DNA from: Kiloniella majae
GTDB taxonomy: Bacteria > Pseudomonadota > Alphaproteobacteria > Kiloniellales > Kiloniellaceae
Direction: 5' to 3'
Length of the DNA: 64,000 nucleotides
NCBI RefSeq assembly: GCF_002118315.1
Contig: NZ_MTSZ01000003.1
Location: 558,001 to 622,000, forward strand
Shown: one piece after another, positions 52,823 through 61,101 of the stretch
Layout: every line of letters begins with the position of its first letter
Numbering within the stretch: the stretch's first letter is position 1
The notes under the pieces: generated by a model
Databases searched by the model: none
The model's input: the letters and a program-made list of their open reading frames with translations, nothing else
What the model was told of the DNA's origin: nothing
Program-made: the position numbers and the translations under genes

Positions 52823-53605
52823 TTATTTTTGAGCAACAAAAAGCTTTGTTTTAGCCTTATCTAGTGCCTCTATGATTGGTTTTGGGGGGCGTATATCCGT
52901 GAAAATGCCGTCAACTTCTGCTGCATTGGCAAAGGGCATCATAGCGTCAGCGTTAAACTTTGTATGATCAGCAGCAGCAAATTTATGGCGAGAAATTTCC
53001 AGAGCTGCTCTGGAGGCTTGAGCATCTCGATAATCGTAGTCCAGAAGCTGTCCGTCGTTTGTGATCGTTCCAATTCCAAAGATACCGTATCCGACCCTGA
53101 AATTTTTTAAAAATTCTGTTGTGGTTTCGCCTGCAATGGCACGATCTTTATTACGAACTAACCCACCCGGTAAAATAATCTCGAAGTCAGTTTTTTCACA
53201 AAGTATTGAAACAACACCAATATGGTTTGTAAGAATTCTAAGGCCTTCGTGTCTTATGAGGGCTTCTGCGACGGCTTCCATTGTTGTGCCAATATCGATA
53301 AACAGGGATGATCCATTTGGTATCTGCTTGGCAATCTCTTTACCAATGGCTGCCTTTTCTTTGGCATTTCGGACCTTGCGATTTGGATAGGCCAAACCGT
53401 CGATCCCGGCAGGTAATCCAGCCCCTCCAAAATGGCGTTGGAGTAGATTTTTCTCGCTTAAATAAATAATGTCGCGGCGAATAGTCTGTTGTGAAACTCT
53501 GAATTTTTCGGCGAGCATTTCTAGGGATGCAAATCCCCGTTCCCGAACAAGATCAATTATTTGGTCCTGACGACTGTTAATACCTATGCGCTTTTGATCA
53601 ATCAC
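52823..53605 (-). CDS. DeoR-family transcriptional repressor (GlpR-like)
   Basis: 260 residues. N-terminal DeoR helix-turn-helix at about 12-60 (RQDQIIDLVRERGFASLEMLAEKFRVSQQTIRRDI), then the sugar-phosphate-sensing domain with NGSSLFIDIGTTMEAVAEAL, ILTNHIGV, GG-VRNKDRAIAGETT and the terminal AADHTKF segment. DeoR-family effectors are phosphorylated small molecules, which suits control of an ugp-type importer. Palindromes flank the gene on both sides, so autoregulation plus control of the importer genes is likely. Confidence 0.9.
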   Translation of the reverse strand: MIDQKRIGINSRQDQIIDLVRERGFASLEMLAEKFRVSQQTIRRDIIYLSEKNLLQRHFGGAGLPAGIDGLAYPNRKVRNAKEKAAIGKEIAKQIPNGSSLFIDIGTTMEAVAEALIRHEGLRILTNHIGVVSILCEKTDFEIILPGGLVRNKDRAIAGETTTEFLKNFRVGYGIFGIGTITNDGQLLDYDYRDAQASRAALEISRHKFAAADHTKFNADAMMPFANAAEVDGIFTDIRPPKPIIEALDKAKTKLFVAQK

Positions 53606-53662
53606 GGAAATTACCTGTAATGGGGAGGTTTTATGAATCGCAATATAATTATTTATGTTAAT

Positions 53663-53682
53663 AATGTAAACTTTCTTACATT
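53663..53682. promoter_or_regulatory. Operator upstream of the DeoR-family gene
   Basis: AATGTAA (53663-53669), ACTTTC, TTACATT (53676-53682), a perfect palindrome 58 bp before the regulator start codon. Arms and 6-bp spacer are the same as in the element at 52729-52750. Confidence 0.7.
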
Positions 53683-53865
53683 TTTGTGTTGGTAAGTTGA
53701 AATTCTAGCTTCTGTTGTTGGTGCTATTGGCTTAAGCACTATTGAAGCGTGTAACTAAATTCCTATATCAGCGACAGGTAATGAAGCTGAAGAGATTTCG
53801 TTGCTGATCCCCTTACTGTTTTTCTCATTCCATTTGAACATAATTATATCGAGTAATGTTGGGTT

Positions 53866-54765
53866 ATGATTGATTTAAATAAGCTACGTACATTTACCGT
53901 TGTGGCAGATGAAGGTTCAATAACGAAGGCGGCGGAACGCCTTTATAGAACTCAGCCTGCGATAAGTGCTCAGCTGAAAGATGTTGAAGACGAAACAGAA
54001 TTGGTTCTTTTTGAACGGAAAAATTCAAAAATCTATTTAACAAAAGAAGGAAAGTGCCTGTTCGAATATGCACGGGAACGTATCGATGAAATTGATGCTG
54101 TTGTAAATTGTTTACGCAATAATCGGCAAAATTTAGAGGGGACAATTCGTCTGGGGGTGCATTTTGAGTTAACTTCTTTTTTTATACCAGAGATTGTTCA
54201 TAAATTTAAAGTGGAGCATCCTAGGGTTCGGCTCGAAATTTTTGAATTAGATCACGATGCTCTCGAAGCGGGATTGTTGGCAAATGATATTGATTTGGGT
54301 CTGGTCACTGCTCTTAAAAAAACAAGTTTCTTTGAAACACATCCCTTTTTCACCTTTCAACGGCATCTTGTCGCATCACATGAGTATTTGTCGAGAGTTT
54401 CACCTGAACTTCGATATGAAGATATTTTTGATCTAGAAATTATTGCAAGCTCTAATCTTCTTTCTGATTATAAATCCTGGCTTAAAATTAATCAGCAGAG
54501 CCAGCTTTTTAAGCAAGTCGAAAATATTACCAAACTTGTTACTGTAAAAGATGCCGAAGCCATGCGTAGTTTGATAAAAAAAGGGGCAGGTATAGGTTTT
54601 TATGATGATTTAGGGAAATCTCAAGAGCAGGATGTTGTTCGCGTCTTTCCAGAATCTAACCCAATAACAATTAATATCGAAGTGGCCCGCCGTAAAACTA
54701 GGACGCAAAATGTTCTTTTGGATGAATTTTATGATTTCCTTTCGAACAACTCATTAACCGTTTGA
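53866..54765 (+). CDS. LysR-type transcriptional regulator
   Basis: 299 residues, canonical LysR size. The helix-turn-helix is at about 2-60 (LNKLRTFTVVADEGSITKAAERLYRTQPAISAQLKDVEDE), and the substrate-binding domain at about 90-295. The following region has no gene on the same strand and the nearest upstream gene is the DeoR regulator, so its target is not evident. AT-rich codons distinguish it, with its LuxR neighbour, from the rest of the window. Confidence 0.9.
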   Translation: MIDLNKLRTFTVVADEGSITKAAERLYRTQPAISAQLKDVEDETELVLFERKNSKIYLTKEGKCLFEYARERIDEIDAVVNCLRNNRQNLEGTIRLGVHFELTSFFIPEIVHKFKVEHPRVRLEIFELDHDALEAGLLANDIDLGLVTALKKTSFFETHPFFTFQRHLVASHEYLSRVSPELRYEDIFDLEIIASSNLLSDYKSWLKINQQSQLFKQVENITKLVTVKDAEAMRSLIKKGAGIGFYDDLGKSQEQDVVRVFPESNPITINIEVARRKTRTQNVLLDEFYDFLSNNSLTV

Positions 54766-54824
54766 GCAAAATAAAATCAGTCCTCATGAATGGTTTGGTT
54801 TCGTGGTGTCTAGCCGCTGTGATA

Positions 54825-55433
54825 TCAGGCTATGAACAAGTTCATGGCTTCCGTGCGGCTGTGTATGTTTAGTTTTTTATAAATGGATTTTAATTGCACC
54901 TTAACGGTGCCTTCTGATTTTTTTGTTATGTTTGCGATTTCTTTATTACTCATCCCTGTTTTGAGTAAAGTCAAAATTTGAATCTCTGTTGTTGTTAATT
55001 TTATATCCGAAAACAAGCCTTCATCAGAATGAAGTATTTCATTCTTTTGTGAAGTGTCCATTGAAAATGATTGTTGGATTAAATTGAATAGTCCGTCAAT
55101 TGGCTTGTTTATGGAATAGATGGCTTCAACCTCAACGGTATTCAGAATATGAGATGGTCCTGTTTTTTCATCGGTTATAAGTATTATTTTTGCCGAAGAA
55201 TTTTGCTTGATTGATGCTATTTTTAGTAAGCAATTTTTACTGAGTGTTGCTGAAATATATAAAATACAGTGAGGAAATTCCGTATAATTGTAAGGAAGAT
55301 GAATGTCGTTGCCACGGTTAATGAAGACCTTACTGTCCGGGAAGGCCATTCCGACTTCATCTGCAATGAACTTCTTGATCATGTCGAGTTCACCAAGAAT
55401 AAAGAAAGAGGTGAGATCGTTTGTTAAAGACAT
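54825..55433 (-). CDS. LuxR/NarL-type regulator with degenerate receiver
   Basis: 202 residues. The C-terminal LuxR helix-turn-helix is clear (LTTTEIQILTLLKTGMSNKEIANITKKSEGTVKVQLKSIYKKLNIHSRTEAMN in outline, residues 140-200). The N-terminal half has receiver-like spacing, but no phospho-acceptor Asp is seen where expected (FPHCILYISATLS) and the acidic pocket is absent. It therefore probably responds by protein contact, ligand or abundance rather than phosphorylation. No partner kinase is nearby. Confidence 0.8.
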   Translation of the reverse strand: MSLTNDLTSFFILGELDMIKKFIADEVGMAFPDSKVFINRGNDIHLPYNYTEFPHCILYISATLSKNCLLKIASIKQNSSAKIILITDEKTGPSHILNTVEVEAIYSINKPIDGLFNLIQQSFSMDTSQKNEILHSDEGLFSDIKLTTTEIQILTLLKTGMSNKEIANITKKSEGTVKVQLKSIYKKLNIHSRTEAMNLFIA

Positions 55434-55605
55434 AAACGTAAACCTGTTTTTGCAAAAGAAGTTGTCAGAGACCAGATGAGTATCCCTTCTAAGGAGGTGA
55501 AGGTTATTTCTCGTATTCTGTATGTATGATTTATTTCTATTCTTCCAAATCAGAATTTCTTTTTGGTTTTGATAGTAATTTTTATGACTTTTCTAATTTT
55601 GCGTG

Positions 55606-55642
55606 GAGTAAAAAGAGGTCCGCAAATTGCAAACCTCTTTTC
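55606..55642 (-). terminator. Rho-independent terminator of the porin gene
   Basis: AAAAGAGGT (55611-55619) and ACCTCTTTT (55633-55641) are perfect reverse complements. On the minus strand the stem is followed by TTTTTA, 45 bp after the porin stop. Confidence 0.8.
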
Positions 55643-55685
55643 GATGTTCTGACCGATGCAGAATTTAGCCTGATTGATACAGAAT

Positions 55686-56735
55686 TTAGAACGCAACAGA
55701 AATGCCTGTTTGGAAGTTGGTGAAGTCTTCAACACCTCCTTCATAGTCGCCGATTGTTGCACCTGCCCAGGTTGATAGTCCTGGAGCGATTTCGTATCCG
55801 ACACCTGCGGAGTAGGCTATACTTTCATTTTCGATCCCGTTATCTTGATCAAATTCTGACCAAGCGGCCCCGACAGATAAGCTCCAGGCACCAATACCAT
55901 ATGACAGACCTGTATCAACGGTGTTGATTTCGCTTGTATCTTCTGTGTCTTCATGTAGCACTCCGACGGCTGCTTTGAAGCCGGCATAGCCAAGCATTAC
56001 ACCACCACCTACTGCATAATATGTGTCGTCTGAAGTTCCTTGGTTAGTGACTTCATGGGTCGCACCGATCAGAGCGGCATCAATGGTAAAATCATTAAAG
56101 GTACCAGAATAATTTAGGCCGGCATCCAAGTGATTGTTAAAGCTTGTTTCATCACCGCTCACAGTTTGCCCAGAGTCACTGTCAGGGGCAAAAGATAAAC
56201 CCGCTTTAAAACCATTAAATGTTGGAGTGAAATATGTAATTTTAGAAGCGTCAGATGAATCACTGAAATCCGCAGCGGTACGACCTAAGTTGCCTTCATT
56301 TTCGAGTGCTGATAAGCCACCAGTGTAATTACCGAACATACCGTACTGGAACCCTACTGAAGAGCCTGAGACCATCATTCTGTCGCCGACCGAATCTTGG
56401 TCCCCAAGTTCGACACGTCCGAAGTCGCCTTCGACAAAGATATGGTTTTCGTCGGTGTTGTTTGTATTGTTTTGATCTGCTTCTAATTGAATATGAAGGC
56501 CATAGGTCAGGCCATTATCACTTGTTTGAGACGCATTTAAATGAATCTCGGAGTTGGTGTTGAAATCAAGGCCTTTATTGGTGTCTCCACCAGCTACGTC
56601 ACCGTCAACGCCTGTTGATGAAACGTTAAAGTCAGTATAGGCTGACCACTTGATTTTTGTATCTGTTGCAGACGCAGATGCCGTAAAAGAAAAACCTGCT
56701 GCAAGTGCGGTACTCGCCAGGAAAATTTTTTTCAT
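55686..56735 (-). CDS. Alphaproteobacterial general porin
   Basis: 349 residues from ATG 56735, preceded by GGAG. Signal sequence KKIFLASTALAAGFSFTASASA. The mature chain is rich in alternating beta-strand pattern and Gly/Asp/Asn, with FVEGDFGRVELGDQDSVGDRMM (the eyelet-forming segment), FTPTFNGFKAGLSFAPD, and it ends in Phe (GISVAF), the outer-membrane insertion signal. It is a trimeric 16-stranded porin by family knowledge. Highly regular codon use suggests strong expression. A perfect inverted repeat (CAATACC-N8-GGTATTG, 56830-56851) lies about 100 bp upstream. Confidence 0.9.
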   Translation of the reverse strand: MKKIFLASTALAAGFSFTASASATDTKIKWSAYTDFNVSSTGVDGDVAGGDTNKGLDFNTNSEIHLNASQTSDNGLTYGLHIQLEADQNNTNNTDENHIFVEGDFGRVELGDQDSVGDRMMVSGSSVGFQYGMFGNYTGGLSALENEGNLGRTAADFSDSSDASKITYFTPTFNGFKAGLSFAPDSDSGQTVSGDETSFNNHLDAGLNYSGTFNDFTIDAALIGATHEVTNQGTSDDTYYAVGGGVMLGYAGFKAAVGVLHEDTEDTSEINTVDTGLSYGIGAWSLSVGAAWSEFDQDNGIENESIAYSAGVGYEIAPGLSTWAGATIGDYEGGVEDFTNFQTGISVAF

Positions 56736-57134
56736 TTGTTTAGATCTCCATAGTAAAGCTGAACTTTGAGGAACATTACGCATTTTTCAAAATTGCTTAC
56801 GAGATCTATCAATGATTTTTCTGTTTCAGCAATACCTCATCAGGGGTATTGAAATTCAAAAAATAATAATTATGCCTATAAATATGTGAATTTATTTTTA
56901 AGAAATCCTTTTGCTTTAATTCAAATGTTATCAATTAGTTATTGGTATTTTTAATTTACAAAATTTTTGTGTTTTAGAGTGGCGTTGGTCTGGGGGCAGT
57001 TTACCATTAATGTAAGACGCCGGGATAATTGGATCTTGAACTGAGGTCTATGCTTGTTTAGCGTTCAAGCTACTCAATTCTCGTGTTGTCCAATTGCTGA
57101 CGCCGCCAACCTACACTTGTTTAGGATACCTACA
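56736..57134. other. Divergent promoter region between porin and aldehyde dehydrogenase
   Basis: A 399-bp, very AT-rich gap. CAATACC (56830-56836) and GGTATTG (56845-56851) form an inverted repeat upstream of the porin promoter and may be an operator. The half toward the dehydrogenase is more GC-rich, with an AGGA ribosome site just before ATG 57135. No RNA gene recognised. Confidence 0.5.
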
Positions 57135-58595
57135 ATGTCTCTTTCTTTACGAGATAAGTCTCTTTTCCAGCAACAGGCTTTTATCGCGGGTAAGTGGGTT
57201 GATGCAAATTCTAACAGAACCGTTCCTGTATATGACCCAGCTACGGGAAATGAATTGGGGCAAATGCCTTGGATGGGGGCAGGGGAAACACGCAGAGCAA
57301 TCGAGTGTGCGGAAGGGGCCCTTGCAAGCTGGAAGGCAAAAACAACAAAAGAACGTGCTTCCATTTTGAGGCGCTGGCACGAGCTGATGTTAGAGAACCA
57401 AGATGATCTGGCGCTGATCATGACGGCGGAACAGGGCAAACCGTTGGACGAAGCCAGAGGGGAAATCAAATCTTCCGCCGGGTATATTGAATGGTTTGCA
57501 GAAGAAGCTAAAAGGATTTATGGCGAAACAATTCCGGCAGGACGTCAGAATCAACAGCTTCTGACAATTCGACAGGCAATTGGCGTTGTTGCAGCGATTA
57601 CACCGTGGAACTTCCCGGCGCAGATGATAGCGCGAAAGTGTGCGCCTGCCTTGGCTGCGGGATGTACTGTTGTTGTGAAGCCAGCACCACAAACTCCCTT
57701 CTCGGCTCTTGCTTTGGCTGTCTTGGCTCAGAGAGCTGGTCTGCCGGATGGTGTTTTTAATGTTGTGACGGGCAAGGCAGGAGAAATCGGGGATGAAATG
57801 ACGTCCCACCATGCGGTTCGCAAGCTGTCATTTACGGGGTCAACCGTTGTCGGCAAGGTCCTGATGGAAAAGTGTGCTTTGACGGTAAAGCAGGTTTCCA
57901 TGGAGCTTGGCGGAAATGCACCTTTTATTGTTTTTGACGATGCCAATCTTGATCTTGCGGTAAAGCACTTGATCGCAAGCAAGTTTCGCAATGCAGGACA
58001 AACCTGTGTGTGTGCCAATCGGATCATGATCCAAAAAGGTGTTTACGATGTTTTCGCCAAGAAACTGGCAAAGGCTGTAAAAGATATAAAGGTTGGCGCT
58101 GGTCAAGAAAAGGGCGTTGAGTTAGGGCCGCTAATTGATGACCGGGCTATTGATAAAGTTGATGGTCTGGTTCGTGATGCCTTGTCGAAAGGGGCCGAAG
58201 CTCTGGTTGGGGGGATGTCAATGGATCTTGGAGATCAGTTTTATGCGCCGACAGTGTTGACGGGCGTGACTGAAAATATGCAGGTTTTCCACAAAGAAAT
58301 TTTTGGACCAATCGCGCCACTCTATTGTTTTGAGCATGAGGAGGAGGCCATTGAGTTGGCGAATGCGACGCGCTATGGCTTGGCGGCTTATTTCTTTTCC
58401 CGTGATGTTGGTCGGGTGTGGCGTGTATCCGAAGCTTTGGACTACGGTATGATCGGGGCCAATTCAGGGACGCTATCATCCGAAGCGACACCTTTTGGGG
58501 GAATTAAGGAGTCCGGGATTGGCCGTGAAGGGGGCCAATATGGCATTCAGGAATATTTAGAAATTAAGTATATTAACATGGGTTTAGAGAGCTGA
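57135..58595 (+). CDS. gabD: NAD(P)-dependent succinate-semialdehyde dehydrogenase
   Basis: 486 residues from ATG 57135 with AGGA upstream; the open frame extends 27 codons further without a ribosome site. Aldehyde dehydrogenase motifs: WNFPAQMIARKCAPALAAG, FTGSTVVGKVLM (cofactor), MELGGNAPFIV (general base Glu), NAGQTCVCANR (catalytic Cys) and GIKESGIGREGGQYG at the C terminus, which fits GabD-type succinate-semialdehyde or glutarate-semialdehyde dehydrogenases. No gabT is adjacent. Confidence 0.87.
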   Translation: MSLSLRDKSLFQQQAFIAGKWVDANSNRTVPVYDPATGNELGQMPWMGAGETRRAIECAEGALASWKAKTTKERASILRRWHELMLENQDDLALIMTAEQGKPLDEARGEIKSSAGYIEWFAEEAKRIYGETIPAGRQNQQLLTIRQAIGVVAAITPWNFPAQMIARKCAPALAAGCTVVVKPAPQTPFSALALAVLAQRAGLPDGVFNVVTGKAGEIGDEMTSHHAVRKLSFTGSTVVGKVLMEKCALTVKQVSMELGGNAPFIVFDDANLDLAVKHLIASKFRNAGQTCVCANRIMIQKGVYDVFAKKLAKAVKDIKVGAGQEKGVELGPLIDDRAIDKVDGLVRDALSKGAEALVGGMSMDLGDQFYAPTVLTGVTENMQVFHKEIFGPIAPLYCFEHEEEAIELANATRYGLAAYFFSRDVGRVWRVSEALDYGMIGANSGTLSSEATPFGGIKESGIGREGGQYGIQEYLEIKYINMGLES

Positions 58596-58679
58596 TTTTA
58601 AATAAAGTTTTTTACTCATGAATAAAAGTTGCTGTTGCGTGTTTTATAATTGGGACTAACAAAATTTAAGGTTTTTATT

Positions 58680-59276
58680 ATGCTAAAATATACAATTAAT
58701 TTTCTATTGGCATTCGCTTTGGTGGCTTTGCCTTTGAAGGCAATGGCCAATGGTTGGCAACTTGATAATGACAGTTCGCGATTAAGCTTTGGCTCTATCA
58801 AGAAAACATCTGTTGGGGAGAGCCATTATTTTCCTAATCTAAAAGGAAGTGTGAGCGCTGAAGGTAAGGCGCAAATCGAGATTGAGCTGAGTTCTGTGCA
58901 GACTGGTATCGATATTCGGGATGAGCGCTTAAAAGAACATGTCTTTAAAGTGGCTTCGTGGCCGCAAGCAACACTTACCATGGATGTTGATATTGCTTCT
59001 TTGGTCGCCCTGAAATCTGGCGAAATGATGATTTTGGAAGACGTAGATACTAACGTGTCAATTGCGGGTGCAACCAGTGAAATTACAAGCTCTATCGTTG
59101 TGACACGTCTTAGTCCGACACGGATTGTGGTTCAGCCAGATTTGATCGTGATGCTTGATGTAGAAGATTTCAATTTGGAAGTTGGGGTTGAAGTTTTACG
59201 CGAATTAGCGGATTTGAGTTCTGTTTCGACTGTGGTACCGGTTAACTATCGATTTGTATTCGAGCGTCTTAAGTAA
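58680..59276 (+). CDS. YceI-family periplasmic lipocalin-like protein
   Basis: 198 residues from ATG 58680, with a signal ending near AMAN. The mature chain starts WQLDNDSSRLSFGSIKKTSVGESHYFPNLKGSVSAEG and contains VQTGIDIRDERLKEHVFKVASWPQATL, both YceI family hallmarks. YceI proteins bind isoprenoid or other amphiphilic ligands in a beta-barrel. The role here is unknown. A strong terminator follows. Confidence 0.85.
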   Translation: MLKYTINFLLAFALVALPLKAMANGWQLDNDSSRLSFGSIKKTSVGESHYFPNLKGSVSAEGKAQIEIELSSVQTGIDIRDERLKEHVFKVASWPQATLTMDVDIASLVALKSGEMMILEDVDTNVSIAGATSEITSSIVVTRLSPTRIVVQPDLIVMLDVEDFNLEVGVEVLRELADLSSVSTVVPVNYRFVFERLK

Positions 59277-59305
59277 ATAGAAATATAATCTTATTGCCTT
59301 GTTTG

Positions 59306-59347
59306 TGGCCTGTTTCTGTTATTTGCAGTAACAGGCCATTTTTTTGT
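59306..59347 (+). terminator. Rho-independent terminator after the YceI gene
   Basis: TGGCCTGTT-T-CTG, a TTATTTG loop, and CAG-T-AACAGGCCA followed by TTTTTTTG. A long GC stem and seven T make this a confident terminator 30 bp after the stop. Confidence 0.9.
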
Positions 59348-59456
59348 TTAATATCTGTGCTCTAAATTTATAGTGATGAAGTCAAATCTATCGGCTGTGT
59401 GCCCAAAAGGTATGCCCAAATAAAACTTCTTAAGGCTCAGAACTAAAGGCAATCAG

Positions 59457-60458
59457 ATGAAAAATAGTAAACTTGTGTTGGCAACACGTCCAAGCCCTAC
59501 AATTTCGGCTGATATCTTCCGATTGGAAGCAGAACAAGTTTCTCCTTTGTCTGATGGCCAGTTTCTGATCAAGAATCATTATCTTTCTGTTGATCCAGCA
59601 ATGCGCGGGTGGGTGACGGATATGCCGAATTATATTCCGCCTGTCGAGATTGGCGCAGTCATGCGCAGCTTTGCCGTGGGGGAAGTGGTTGATAGCAAAC
59701 ACCCTGATTATACTGTTGGAGAGTTTGTTTACGGATTGTTTGGCTGGCAGGAATTTACAATAAGCGATGGCTCGGATATTGAGCGCAAGGTTAATCCTGA
59801 AGATGGCCCTCTTTCGATCAACCTTCATGTGCTGGGCATGACAGGTGCAACAGCCTGGTTTGGATTAACCGAAATTGGCGATCCCAAAAAGGGGGAGACT
59901 GTTGTTGTTTCAACCGCTGCAGGTGCTGTGGGATCTATGGTAGGGCAGATTGCCAAAGCAAGGGGCTGTCGCACTGTTGGTATTACGGGAAGTGATGAAA
60001 AAGCTACACGCTGTCTCAAGGAATTTGGATATGATGCCGTACTGAACTATAAAACGGCGACCGATTTGGCTGGCGATCTTGCCAATGCTTGCCCTGATGG
60101 TGTTGACGTCTATTTTGATAATGTCAGTGGTCCGATTACTGATACTGTCATGAATCTGTTTAATATTGGGGCACGGATGACTGTGTGTGGAGTGATAGGT
60201 ATATCTCCTGATCATGTGGATGGCCCACGGGTATCACGCACCATGTTGGTGAAGCGCGCCAAGATGCAGGGTTTCCTGATCTTTGACCATATGCACCGTC
60301 TCTCCGAAGCTGTTTCTGGGCTTCTGCCTTTGTATAAAGCGGGTAAGTTAAGCTTTAGCGAAGAGGTATTTGAGGGACTGCTCTCTGCGCCTAAGGGGCT
60401 GGAAAGCCTGTTAGCCGGAACTAATCAAGGCAAGGTCATTGTAAAGCTAGAGGGGTAA
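59457..60458 (+). CDS. NADP-dependent medium-chain reductase (CurA / LTB4 dehydrogenase-like)
   Basis: 333 residues of the zinc-free medium-chain dehydrogenase/reductase group. Markers are SVDPAMRGWV near residue 45, LGMTGATAWFGL, the NADP-binding loop VVSTAAGAVGSMVGQIAKARGCRTVGITGS, FGYDAVLNYKT, YFDNVSG and GAR-TVCGVIG. Family members reduce enone double bonds (curcumin, 2-alkenals, 15-oxoprostaglandins). Cytoplasmic; stands alone after a terminator. Confidence 0.9.
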   Translation: MKNSKLVLATRPSPTISADIFRLEAEQVSPLSDGQFLIKNHYLSVDPAMRGWVTDMPNYIPPVEIGAVMRSFAVGEVVDSKHPDYTVGEFVYGLFGWQEFTISDGSDIERKVNPEDGPLSINLHVLGMTGATAWFGLTEIGDPKKGETVVVSTAAGAVGSMVGQIAKARGCRTVGITGSDEKATRCLKEFGYDAVLNYKTATDLAGDLANACPDGVDVYFDNVSGPITDTVMNLFNIGARMTVCGVIGISPDHVDGPRVSRTMLVKRAKMQGFLIFDHMHRLSEAVSGLLPLYKAGKLSFSEEVFEGLLSAPKGLESLLAGTNQGKVIVKLEG

Positions 60459-60478
60459 TATCTAAACCTATCGAACCC

Positions 60479-60841
60479 TTATTGTGTTGTGATCCGACCT
60501 TTATAAAGGGTCCCCTCTTTGGATATCCAGGTGATAAGGTTGTCTTGGGCTGTCATATCATAGCAAGTCCATCCAAAAGGTCCCCATTGCGAGCAGTACT
60601 GATTAGCTTGAACACTCCATTTTCCCTGTTCGGCTTTTTGGTCCTGCGCCTGGTAATGGGTTACTCCTGAGGCATGAAAGGTTTGCCAGAAAGCATTGTT
60701 TGCATCTTGACGATGAACAACTTTTTTGTCTGTGAGATACTGTCTGATTTCCTCGCCAGATAATTTTCTTTCCTCACTGTGTGCCAGTGCGGGAAAACAG
60801 AGGAGGGAGGCCATAATCAAAATGTAGCGATTGAATTTCAT
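60479..60841 (-). CDS. Small secreted protein of unknown function
   Basis: 120 residues: signal MKFNRYILIMASLLCFPALAHS, then a mature part of about 98 residues with LSGEEIRQYLTDKKVV, a strand pattern GKWSVQANQYCSQWGPFGWTCYDMTAQDNLITWIS and two cysteines likely to form a disulfide. The layout (a helix that starts with LSG-EI plus a small beta-sheet around a conserved W-C) resembles DUF995-like periplasmic proteins, but I am not certain of the family. Confidence 0.7.
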   Translation of the reverse strand: MKFNRYILIMASLLCFPALAHSEERKLSGEEIRQYLTDKKVVHRQDANNAFWQTFHASGVTHYQAQDQKAEQGKWSVQANQYCSQWGPFGWTCYDMTAQDNLITWISKEGTLYKGRITTQ

Positions 60842-61101
60842 AAGCTGGGGGCCTTCGATAAAAGCTGGGGGTGTTGTAATTTGTTTATAACGGCTTAAAA
60901 AACTATTACCTTGTCACGATTTTGTGAATATTAAACTGCATAGAAAAAAACAGTGGTTTATGGGGTGAACAGGCGAATTTTTTACGCCTCTTGAAGTGAT
61001 CGTTATTATTCGCTCTTTAAATTCGATACTTTTATTTCTATCTAGTCTGTCCTAAGTATTTAGTACCAATAATATAGCTTTATCTTTCAGGAGCCTGTGG
61101 C

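Noticed and set aside
55526-55723. Plus-strand 65-residue ORF between the LuxR gene and the porin
   Set aside because: It runs through the porin terminator hairpin and into the porin 3-prime end; composition is non-coding-like.
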